NCBI RefSeq assembly: GCF_900112675.1 | Contig: NZ_FOMQ01000008.1 | Span: 1 to 64,000 of the forward strand | DNA from: Paracidovorax konjaci | Lineage (GTDB): Bacteria > Pseudomonadota > Gammaproteobacteria > Burkholderiales > Burkholderiaceae_C | Reading direction: 5' to 3' | DNA length: 64,000 nt | Part shown: positions 57,691-64,000 of the stretch, piece by piece | How the letters are laid out: each line of letters opens with the position of its first letter | How positions within the stretch are numbered: the stretch's first letter is position 1 | Translations under genes and position numbers: made by a program | The notes under the pieces: generated by a model | The model's database searches: none | What the model was told of the DNA's origin: nothing | Seen by the model: the letters and a program-made list of their open reading frames with translations, nothing else

Positions 57691-58581
57691 ATGCATCCCA
57701 TCATTCGCCGCACCACCACCCTGGCCACCGCGCTCGTCGCCGCCGGCCTGCTGGCCGCCTGCGCCACGCGCGCCCCGCTCGACTCGGTCGAGAGCGCCCG
57801 CGCTTCCGTCAACCGCGCCGCTGGCGACCCCGCCGTCGTGCAGCACGCCCCGCTGGAACTGAAATCCGCCACCGACACGCTGGCCCGCGCCGACCGCGTC
57901 TGGAGCGAAGACAACGACGCCGCCGAAGCCAACCACCTGGCCTACCTGGCCACGCAGCGCGCGGACATCGCCTCCAACACGGCCCGCGCCCGCGTGCTGG
58001 ATGCCGACATCAAGAAGGCCGGCACCGACGCCGAGCGCCTGCGCCTGACGCGCGAGGCCGACCAGGCCCGCCTGCAGGCCGAGGCCAATGCCCGCAGTGC
58101 GCAGACCGCCCAGTTGCAGGCCATGAGCGCCGAGCAGCGCGCCGCGCAGAACGAAGCCCGCGTCCGCGCCCTGGAAGCGCAACTGCGCGACATCGAAGCG
58201 CAGCAGACCGAGCGCGGCCTGCTGGTCACGCTGGGCGACGTGCTGTTCGCCTTCAACAAGGCCGAGCTGTCGGCGCAGGCCACGCCGCGCCTGGACAAGC
58301 TCGCGAACTTCCTGCGCCAGTTCCCGGACCGCAAGCTCATCATCGAGGGCCACACCGACAGCGTGGGCGGCGACGCCTACAACCAGAGCCTGTCGGAGCG
58401 CCGTGCCCAGGCCGTGCAGAGCGCACTGGTGCAGCGCGGCGTGGCGCCCGACCGCATCGTCGCGCGCGGCTATGGCAAGACCTACCCCGTGGCGGAGAAC
58501 GGCTCGGCCGAGGGCCGCGCGATGAACCGCCGCGTGGAGATCGTGATCGCCGACGACAAGGGCAACCTGCGCGGCCGCTGA
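57691..58581 (+). CDS. OmpA family lipoprotein with DUF4398-like region
   Basis: A 296-aa outer-membrane lipoprotein (lipobox LAAC) that anchors the envelope to peptidoglycan. An N-terminal helical part (VNRAAGDPAVVQHAPLELKSATDTLARADRVW) leads to a coiled coil of Glu/Ala/Gln (about 110-185) and a C-terminal OmpA domain with VTLGDVLFAFNKAELS, GHTDSVGGDAYNQSLSERRA and NRRVEI holding the Asp and Arg that grip diaminopimelate. Start ATG at 57691. Confidence 0.92.
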   Translation: MHPIIRRTTTLATALVAAGLLAACATRAPLDSVESARASVNRAAGDPAVVQHAPLELKSATDTLARADRVWSEDNDAAEANHLAYLATQRADIASNTARARVLDADIKKAGTDAERLRLTREADQARLQAEANARSAQTAQLQAMSAEQRAAQNEARVRALEAQLRDIEAQQTERGLLVTLGDVLFAFNKAELSAQATPRLDKLANFLRQFPDRKLIIEGHTDSVGGDAYNQSLSERRAQAVQSALVQRGVAPDRIVARGYGKTYPVAENGSAEGRAMNRRVEIVIADDKGNLRGR

Positions 58582-58609
58582 TCGCTGCCCGGGCAATCCC
58601 CTCCCCCCA

Positions 58610-58642
58610 CCCCGCCCGGCCCCGTGCCGGCGCGGGGTTTTT
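58610..58642 (+). terminator. Intrinsic terminator after the OmpA lipoprotein
   Basis: CCCCGCCCGGC pairs with GCCGGCGCGGGG (one mismatch) and is followed by a T-run, 28 bases past the stop. Confidence 0.8.
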
Positions 58643-58666
58643 CTTGCGCCCGCGATACTGCGCTCC

Positions 58667-59212
58667 ATGACCGCCACCGCCCACGACGTCCTGCACTTCT
58701 GGTTCGACCAGTCCACCCCTGCCCAATGGTTCCAGAAGGACAGCGCCTTCGACGACGCCATCCGCGAGCGCTTCGGCGCGCTGCATGCCCGCGCCGCACA
58801 GGGCGAGCTGTGGGACTGGCGCGCGGACGCGCCCGGCCGGCTGGCCGAGGTGATCGTGCTCGACCAGTTCTCGCGCAACCTGCTGCGCGGGCAGGCCGGG
58901 GCGTTCGCGCACGATGGCATGGCGCTGGTGCTGGCGCAGGAGGCGATCGCCCAGGGGCTGGACGGTGCGCTGCCGCCCGAGCAGCGCACCTTTCTCTACA
59001 TGCCGTTCATGCACAGCGAATCGGCGCGCATCCAGGCCGAATCGGTGCGGCTCTTCGCGGCGCTGGGACGCCCCGAGAACCTCGACTTCGCGCAGCGCCA
59101 CCGCGTGATCGTGGACCGCTTCGGCCGGTTTCCCCACCGCAATGCCGCGCTGGGGCGCGAGAGCACGGCCGAAGAAACGGCCTTCCTGCGCGAGCCCGGC
59201 AGCGCCTTCTGA
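58667..59212 (+). CDS. DUF924 family protein
   Basis: A 181-aa soluble protein of DUF924 (TPR-like fold). It has VLHFWFDQSTPAQWFQKD near the start, EVIVLDQFSRNLLRG near 62, FLYMPFMHSES near 108 and HRVIVDRFGRFPHRNAALGR near 145. The biochemical role of the family is unknown. It stands alone. Confidence 0.9.
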   Translation: MTATAHDVLHFWFDQSTPAQWFQKDSAFDDAIRERFGALHARAAQGELWDWRADAPGRLAEVIVLDQFSRNLLRGQAGAFAHDGMALVLAQEAIAQGLDGALPPEQRTFLYMPFMHSESARIQAESVRLFAALGRPENLDFAQRHRVIVDRFGRFPHRNAALGRESTAEETAFLREPGSAF

Positions 59213-59269
59213 CGCGCAAAGCCCCTGCCGGCGCCAAGGGCGGCCCGGCGACTGCCTTGGAGCAAAAAC

Positions 59270-59322
59270 ACCTCCATGCCGCCGTATCCATTGAATATTT
59301 TGCTATTTATTTAATAGCAAAC
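59270..59322 (+). repeat. Copy of the ~50-bp GCCGCC/TTGCTAT repeat
   Basis: ACCTCCATGCCGCC, ATCCATTGAATA, then arms TTGCTAT (59300-59306) and ATAGCAA (59314-59320) with a 7-nt centre. It is preceded by GAGCAAAAAC, similar to the flank of the copy at 11671, so the conserved unit may be about 65 bp. Confidence 0.82.
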
Positions 59323-59350
59323 GGCAAGAAGCTTGCAGAGACCGGCGCAG

Positions 59351-59372
59351 GCACTGTAAATTAATACAGTGC
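59351..59372 (+). promoter_or_regulatory. LexA-type SOS box over the start of the radical SAM gene
   Basis: GCACTGT-N8-ACAGTGC, a perfect 7-bp inverted repeat with an AT-rich centre containing the proteobacterial CTGT-N8-ACAG LexA core. The GTG start codon of the radical SAM gene lies within its right arm. A TTGCAG at 59333 and TAAATT at 59357 could be the -35 and -10. Confidence 0.8.
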
Positions 59373-60700
59373 ATCGCCTCTCCTCCAAGCTCGCCATCCT
59401 CGCCGACGCGGCCAAGTACGACGCCTCCTGCGCGTCCAGCGGCTCGGCCCCCCGCCACAGCGTGGGCGGGCGCGGCATCGGCTCCACCGAGGGCATGGGC
59501 ATCTGCCACAGCTATGCGCCGGACGGCCGCTGCATCTCGCTGCTGAAGATCCTGCTCACCAATTTCTGCACCTACGACTGCCTGTACTGCGTGAACCGGG
59601 TCAGCAGCAACGTGCCGCGCGCGCGCTTCACCGTGCAGGAGGTGGTGGACCTCACGCTCGATTTCTACCGCCGCAACTGCATCGAAGGGCTCTTCCTCTC
59701 CAGCGGCATCATCCAGAGCCCCGACTACACGATGGAGCTGGTGGTGGAGGTGGCCCGCGTGCTGCGCGAGGAGCACGACTTCCGTGGCTACATCCACCTC
59801 AAGACCATTCCCGACGCCTCGCCCGAATTGCTCGCGCGCGCCGGCCGCCATGCCGACCGCCTGAGCATCAACGTGGAGCTGCCCACGCCCGAGGGGTTGG
59901 CCTCGCTCGCGCCCGAGAAGAACGGCACGGCCATCCGCCGCTCGATGGGGCGCATGGCCGTGCGCATCGCCGAGGCGCGCGAGGCCCGCCGCGAGCAGCA
60001 GGGCGCCGCCGCCCAGCCGCGCTCGCTGCCCGGCGCCCCCACCCGCCCGGCGGCGGCACCGGCCTTCGCGCCGGCCGGCCAGAGCACCCAGATGATCGTG
60101 GGGGCCGACGGCGCGGACGACCGCACCATCCTGGCGGCGAGCGCCGGGCTCTACGGCGGCTTCGGGCTGCGCCGCGTGTACTACTCGGCCTTCAGCCCCA
60201 TCCCCGATGCGTCGCGCGCGCTGCCGCCCGCCGCCCCGCCGCTCGTGCGCGAGCACCGGCTCTACCAGGCCGACTGGCTCATGCGCTTCTACGGGTTCTC
60301 GCACGACGAGATCGTGCCGCCCGCGCCCGGCCCCGCGCACGCCGGGAACGGCCCCAGCGGCGGCAGTGCCCCCGGCATGCTGTCGCTCGACATGGACCCC
60401 AAGCTGGCCTGGGCTGTGGCGCACCCCGAGCGCTTTCCCGTGGACCTGAACCGCGCGCCGCGCGAGCTGCTGCTGCGCGTGCCGGGGCTGGGCGTGACCT
60501 CCGTCGACCGCCTGCTGGCCGCCCGGCGCGTGCGGCGGCTGCGCCACGCCGACCTCGCCCGGCTGCGGGTACCGCTCGCCAAGGTACTGCCCTTCGTGGA
60601 AGCGGCGGACCACCGCCCGGGCCGGCTGCTCGAATCGCCGCGGCTGGCGGCGTCCTTCGCGCGCCGGCCGCTGCCGGCGCAGGCGGAGCTGTTCGCATGA
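59369..60700 (+). CDS. Putative DNA modification/repair radical SAM protein
   Basis: A 443-aa radical SAM protein of the TIGR03916 family, named for DNA repair by context. It begins KLAILADAAKYDASCASSGS, has the Fe-S motif CTYDCLYC (Cys67, 71, 74), and a C-terminal helix-hairpin-helix (DLNRAPRELLLRVPGLGVTS) that suggests DNA binding. The start must be the GTG at 59369: a TAA stop lies four codons upstream in frame and the next ATG falls inside the core. A 40-residue Ala/Pro/Gln insertion occurs near 210-250. The start codon overlaps a LexA box. Confidence 0.9.
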   Translation: MHRLSSKLAILADAAKYDASCASSGSAPRHSVGGRGIGSTEGMGICHSYAPDGRCISLLKILLTNFCTYDCLYCVNRVSSNVPRARFTVQEVVDLTLDFYRRNCIEGLFLSSGIIQSPDYTMELVVEVARVLREEHDFRGYIHLKTIPDASPELLARAGRHADRLSINVELPTPEGLASLAPEKNGTAIRRSMGRMAVRIAEAREARREQQGAAAQPRSLPGAPTRPAAAPAFAPAGQSTQMIVGADGADDRTILAASAGLYGGFGLRRVYYSAFSPIPDASRALPPAAPPLVREHRLYQADWLMRFYGFSHDEIVPPAPGPAHAGNGPSGGSAPGMLSLDMDPKLAWAVAHPERFPVDLNRAPRELLLRVPGLGVTSVDRLLAARRVRRLRHADLARLRVPLAKVLPFVEAADHRPGRLLESPRLAASFARRPLPAQAELFA

Positions 60701-61641
60701 GCGGCGGCGAAAGCGGGGCTGCGGCGGGCGGGCGCGGCCCCGGCCGCTCCGACCGCACCGTGGAACTGGCCCACCCCACCGACTGGCCGGGCTTCCGGCA
60801 GGCCGCGCGCGCACTGCTCCAGCAGGGCTGCCCGCCGGATGCCGTGCACTGGTGCGCCGCCGGAGACAGCGCGGACGGCGATCTGTTCGCCGAAGCCGGC
60901 TGCGGCGCGCCCATGCCGGACGCGGCAGATGGCTTTTCTTTGATGCACGGCGGGCCTGCCGAAGCTGCAGCCACCAGCGAAGCCCCGCGCGTGCCCGCCG
61001 CGTTCCTGCCGCTGGGCGAGCGGGTGGTGCTGCACCGCGATCCCGCGCGCTTTGCGCTGCTCTACCGGCTGCTGTGGCGGCTGGTGCACGAGCCCGGCCT
61101 GCGCGCCGACCCGCTCGACCCCGACCGCCTGCAGGCCGGCCAGATGGCCCGCGCCGTGGCGCGCGACGTGCACAAGATGCGGGCCTTCGTGCGGTTTCGG
61201 CCCGTAGCCGGGCCGGGGGACGAGCCGCTGCACGTGGCCTGGTTCGAACCCGACCACCGCATCGCGGTGGCCAATGCCCCGTTCTTCGTGCGCCGTTTCA
61301 CGCAGATGCGCTGGGCCATCCTCACGCCCGATGCGAGCGTGCATTGGGACGGGGCGCAACTGCACACCGGCCCCGGCGCCAGCCGCGCGGACGCACCCGC
61401 CGCGGACGACGGCGAGGCCCTCTGGCTCACCTACTACCGCAACACGTTCAACCCCGCGCGGCTCAAGATGGACATGATGCGGCGCGAGATGCCCACGCGC
61501 TACTGGAAGAACCTGCCCGAGGCCGCGCTGATCGGCGAACTCGCGCAGGGCGCGGCCGAGCGCAGCGGGCGCATGGTCGATGCGCCGGGCACCGTGCCGC
61601 GCCGCCGTATCGCGGGGCGGCCCGTGGCGGGGCCGGCCTGA
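60697..61641 (+). CDS. TIGR03915 family putative DNA repair protein
   Basis: A 314-aa protein that partners the radical SAM gene, joined by an ATGA overlap. It has VLHRDPARFALLYRLLWRLVHEPGLRADPLDPD near 110, DVHKMRAFVRFRPV near 157 and RFTQMRWAILTPDASVHWDG near 200. Some relatives carry a C-terminal uracil-glycosylase-like domain; here the protein ends soon after the core, so that domain is absent. It is probably co-induced with its partner. Confidence 0.87.
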   Translation: MSGGESGAAAGGRGPGRSDRTVELAHPTDWPGFRQAARALLQQGCPPDAVHWCAAGDSADGDLFAEAGCGAPMPDAADGFSLMHGGPAEAAATSEAPRVPAAFLPLGERVVLHRDPARFALLYRLLWRLVHEPGLRADPLDPDRLQAGQMARAVARDVHKMRAFVRFRPVAGPGDEPLHVAWFEPDHRIAVANAPFFVRRFTQMRWAILTPDASVHWDGAQLHTGPGASRADAPAADDGEALWLTYYRNTFNPARLKMDMMRREMPTRYWKNLPEAALIGELAQGAAERSGRMVDAPGTVPRRRIAGRPVAGPA

Positions 61642-61704
61642 GGGCGGCGCACCGGGCAATCGTGCGGGAAGGCACCGGCCTCCAGGGTGCCGGTTTCTGC
61701 GCGC

Positions 61705-62052
61705 CTATTCGGTGGCGGTTCGGATGGTCTCGCGCCCGTTCTTGTCCTTGAGCCGGCCCAGGTCGGTATCGATGGCGCGGCCCAACTTTTCCACGGCGGC
61801 GGTGAACGCATCGGCCAGCTTGTCGGCATCGGCGTTGACGGCGATCGGCTGGCGCCCGGCCGGCCGGGTCTGGATCACGCAGCGCTTGTCGGCGCTGCCG
61901 GACTTGCCGGCATCCACGTCGGAGAGGTGCACCTCGACGCGCGTCAGGTGGTCGCGGAACCGTGCAAGCCGGGTGGTCGTTTCGCTCTGGATCCATTGAA
62001 CGAGCGATTCGCCGCCCTGGATGTATTCGTCGTGCTGGACCTGTACTTGCAT
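61705..62052 (-). CDS. HPF/RaiA-like ribosome-associated protein
   Basis: A 115-aa protein with the HPF/RaiA fold: MQVQVQHDEYIQGGESLVQWIQSETTTRLARFRDHLTRVEVHLSD, later ADKLADAFTAAVEKLGRAIDTDL. It is a distant paralogue of hpf at 20025. The ATG at 62052 has AAGGAGG six bases upstream, so the longer frame is rejected. Likely a stress-related ribosome factor, but not proven. Confidence 0.82.
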   Translation of the reverse strand: MQVQVQHDEYIQGGESLVQWIQSETTTRLARFRDHLTRVEVHLSDVDAGKSGSADKRCVIQTRPAGRQPIAVNADADKLADAFTAAVEKLGRAIDTDLGRLKDKNGRETIRTATE

Positions 62053-62357
62053 GCGTGCCTCCTTGGGATTGCAACGGGATGGAAAACCGGAAATGGCGAG
62101 AGCGAAAAAAGCTTCGTGCCCCGAGAGTCGCGGCAGTCCGCGGAAAAACAAGCCCCCGTCCGGCCCCATGGTGCACGAAGGTGATGCGAAACGCATCCGG
62201 CGCACAGGAGGATCGGACACGCGGCAGGCCGCTGCGGCGGCGGGCTCCTACAGAAGAGCCCGCAACGTCGGTGCTACAACCCCTGCATGCCCCATGTCCC
62301 ATCCTCCCGGGGTGCGCCGCCCGCGCGGCGCGCCCCTGCCCAGCCCGGTTGACCCGC
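62053..62357. other. Intergenic region between HPF-like and C26 genes
   Basis: A 305-bp divergent gap with no coding frame I trust. It holds a perfect 8-bp stem GCGGGCTC/GAGCCCGC with an 8-nt loop at 62240-62263, and TACAAC at 62275-62280 as a possible -10 for the downstream gene. Confidence 0.5.
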
Positions 62358-63233
62358 ATGCCGCTGCCCGCCAACAAGCGCCTCAAGATCGGCCTCTCCG
62401 CCTGTTTCTCGCACGCAGACCCCGCCCGGTCCCTCTTCACCAACAAGACGCTGCAATACGTCGAGCAGTCGATCGCGCACTGGATCATGTCGGCCGGCGC
62501 GATGGTCGTGATGGTGCCCTGCCCGACGGGCGAGACCGCGCGGGGCGACGTGACGCTCGCGCATTACGCCGAGTGGCTGGATGGCGTGGTGATGCACGGT
62601 GGCTCCGACGTGTGGCCCGGCACCTACGGCGAAGTGCCGCTCAAGGACGCCTGGCTCGGCGACCGCATCCGCGACCTCTACGACCTGGCCGTGGTGGAAG
62701 CCTTCGAACAGGCTGGCAAGCCGATCTTCGGCGTGTGCCGCGGCCTGCAACTCATCAACGTGGCCTTCGGCGGCACGCTCTACCAGGACATCGAGACCCA
62801 GCACCCCGGCGCGCAGCAGCACCGCAATGCGGTCACCTACGACCAGCACTTCCACGAAGTGGAGCTGGTGCCGGGCACCCGGCTGTCGCACCTTTATCCC
62901 GAGCAGCCGCGCATGGTGGTCAACAGCATCCACCACCAGGGCATCAAGAACCTCGCGCCGGGTTTCGAGATCGAGGCCTGGAGCCACCCCGACGGTGTGC
63001 CCGAGGCGATCCGCCGCCGCGCGCAGTCGGGGCGCGGCTACATCGCGGCCACGCAGTGGCATCCGGAGTTCTTCAAGCCCGGTGCCGCGCAGACGATGGA
63101 CGACGCGCCCATCCTGAACGACTTCCTCGCGGCCTGCATCCGGGCCAAGGCGCGCCCCCTTCCCGGCCACAGCCCCTTCCAGATCCGCGACCGCGCCGCG
63201 CGGTTGCTGCGCCAAGCACTGCTGCGGCGTTGA
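62358..63233 (+). CDS. Class I glutamine amidotransferase, PuuD-like (peptidase C26)
   Basis: A 291-aa enzyme of the gamma-glutamyl-gamma-aminobutyrate hydrolase family. The nucleophile Cys lies in PIFGVCRGLQLINVAFGGTLYQDI near residue 130 and the catalytic His-Glu in ATQWHPEFF near 233. HGGSDVWPGTYGEVPL is family-typical. No other putrescine degradation genes are nearby, so the substrate is inferred. Start ATG at 62358 after the divergent HPF-like gene. Confidence 0.88.
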   Translation: MPLPANKRLKIGLSACFSHADPARSLFTNKTLQYVEQSIAHWIMSAGAMVVMVPCPTGETARGDVTLAHYAEWLDGVVMHGGSDVWPGTYGEVPLKDAWLGDRIRDLYDLAVVEAFEQAGKPIFGVCRGLQLINVAFGGTLYQDIETQHPGAQQHRNAVTYDQHFHEVELVPGTRLSHLYPEQPRMVVNSIHHQGIKNLAPGFEIEAWSHPDGVPEAIRRRAQSGRGYIAATQWHPEFFKPGAAQTMDDAPILNDFLAACIRAKARPLPGHSPFQIRDRAARLLRQALLRR

Positions 63234-63496
63234 ACGGCCCGGCCGCAGGGAAAGACAGCCGAGCAGCTTGCGGTCTTTTCGGCGTTTCACCCTTTCATCG
63301 GTTTCCGATCACCTGTAACATCGTTCGCACAGGTTCGACACAGGTGGCACAGACCACTCTTCTTCCCGGGTGAACCAGGCCCGGGGCCTCCGGCGGACCG
63401 GAGGCGCATTCGCCCGTTGCGGCGCGCACCATAACGACAACTCGGCTATCCGCTCAAGCGCCCGGCATCGGTTTTTTTCTTGGAGAGGAGAAAGCG

Positions 63497-64000
63497 ATGG
63501 AAGCGAGATCCAACCCGCCGGCACGCCCCGTGCCGTCCCCATCCCGGCCCAAAGGCCGCAGGCGCAGCGCGCTGGCGGCTGCGGCGGCCGGCATCCTGGT
63601 GCTGGCCGGCAGCGCCACCGCCCCCCTGGAAGCGGCCACCCTGTCGGGCGTGCTCGGCGCACGCATGATGCTCACGTCCGGCTGCGTGATCAACGGCGGG
63701 CCCGGCACCGTGTCGGGCGCCGACTTCGGTACGCTGGATTTCGGATCGCGGCCGGCCACGTTCGTGGGCACGGCCACTGCCACGGCCAGCGGCGGCGAAG
63801 GCGGCGCGGGCGTCACCCAGATCGTGTGCTCGCCGGAGATCACCGCGTTCAGCATGACCATCGACGGCGGCACCAACCCCGGACAGGGCGCGGGCGTCGG
63901 CACCGGCACGCGCGCGATGTCCAATGGCTCCGCCTTCCTGCCCTACGACGTCTACCGCGATCCGGGCCACACGGTGCCGTTCACCGCGGCCACGGCCATC
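63497..64000 (+). CDS. Spore coat U (SCPU) domain fimbrial subunit, partial
   Basis: The first 168 codons of a secreted protein cut by the window edge. An Arg-rich start and hydrophobic stretch (SALAAAAAGILVLAGSATA) form a signal peptide, followed by LTSGCVINGG and FGTLDFGS, then VCSPEITAFSMTIDGG and FLPYDVYRDPG, the pattern of SCPU/Csu pilus subunits. GGAGAGGAG precedes the ATG. Usher and chaperone genes would be expected just outside the window. Confidence 0.85.
   Translation, partial: MEARSNPPARPVPSPSRPKGRRRSALAAAAAGILVLAGSATAPLEAATLSGVLGARMMLTSGCVINGGPGTVSGADFGTLDFGSRPATFVGTATATASGGEGGAGVTQIVCSPEITAFSMTIDGGTNPGQGAGVGTGTRAMSNGSAFLPYDVYRDPGHTVPFTAATAI

Overview
The window is a high-GC stretch of betaproteobacterial core chromosome. 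Gene content, gene order and codon use fit the Comamonadaceae, most likely Acidovorax or Paracidovorax. Supporting signs are a proteobacterial-type gshA, the leuS-lptE-holA-proA block, hpf-ptsN-hprK, tsaB-rimI-UDG-like and tkt/gap blocks, and scattered ~50-bp repeats ending in TTGCTAT...ATAGCAA. That placement is inferred from family knowledge, not from a database search. I see no rRNA, tRNA, CRISPR array, prophage or insertion sequence.

Layout. 0.1-8.8 kb (minus): trkA-trkH-gshA-kup-benE-gshB, mixing both steps of glutathione synthesis with two K+ uptake systems. 8.9-17.8 kb (mostly minus): bamE-dapB-exbB-exbD-leuS-lptE-holA-proA (lysine and proline synthesis, envelope assembly, replication clamp loader), with divergent fur at 17.9 kb. 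18.4-20.4 kb: hpf-ptsN-hprK nitrogen-PTS cluster without rpoN. 20.6-26.2 kb: purC, a YbaY/META lipoprotein, cnoX, purEK and a Sua5-type tsaC. 26.3-31 kb is an envelope region: two SGNH lipoproteins (one with three catalytic residues replaced), OmpW and PBP4. 31.1-34.4 kb: tsaB-rimI, a degenerate UDG-like protein, and corA behind a structured leader. 34.5-39.3 kb: mtnN, fadD, a lipoprotein, fba. 39.4-42.9 kb: an OmpR/QseC-type two-component system divergent from two PAP2 lipid-phosphatase genes, the second broken by two short tandem duplications. 42.9-49.6 kb: pyk, LysR/tautomerase pair, pepP, an unknown membrane protein, a MurU-like transferase, speD. 49.7-54.6 kb: tkt, a two-gene lower-GC islet, gap, csaA. 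54.6-59.2 kb: M20 amidohydrolase with an orphan Bug protein, a DUF4398/OmpA lipoprotein pair, a DUF924 protein. 59.4-64 kb: an SOS-type radical SAM/TIGR03915 DNA-repair pair, an HPF-like protein, a C26 glutamine amidotransferase, and the start of an SCPU fimbrial subunit cut by the window edge.

Items most worth following: (1) a perfect LexA-type palindrome overlapping the GTG start of the radical SAM repair gene, suggesting an SOS-controlled, possibly leaderless operon; (2) a PmrA-like direct repeat between a response regulator and lipid phosphatases, with a sensor kinase whose ATP-binding glycine boxes look degenerate; (3) an SGNH pseudoenzyme near an intact paralogue; (4) a repeat family found both at gene 3' ends and inside three coding sequences; (5) a PAP2 gene split by exact 8-bp and 4-bp tandem duplications.
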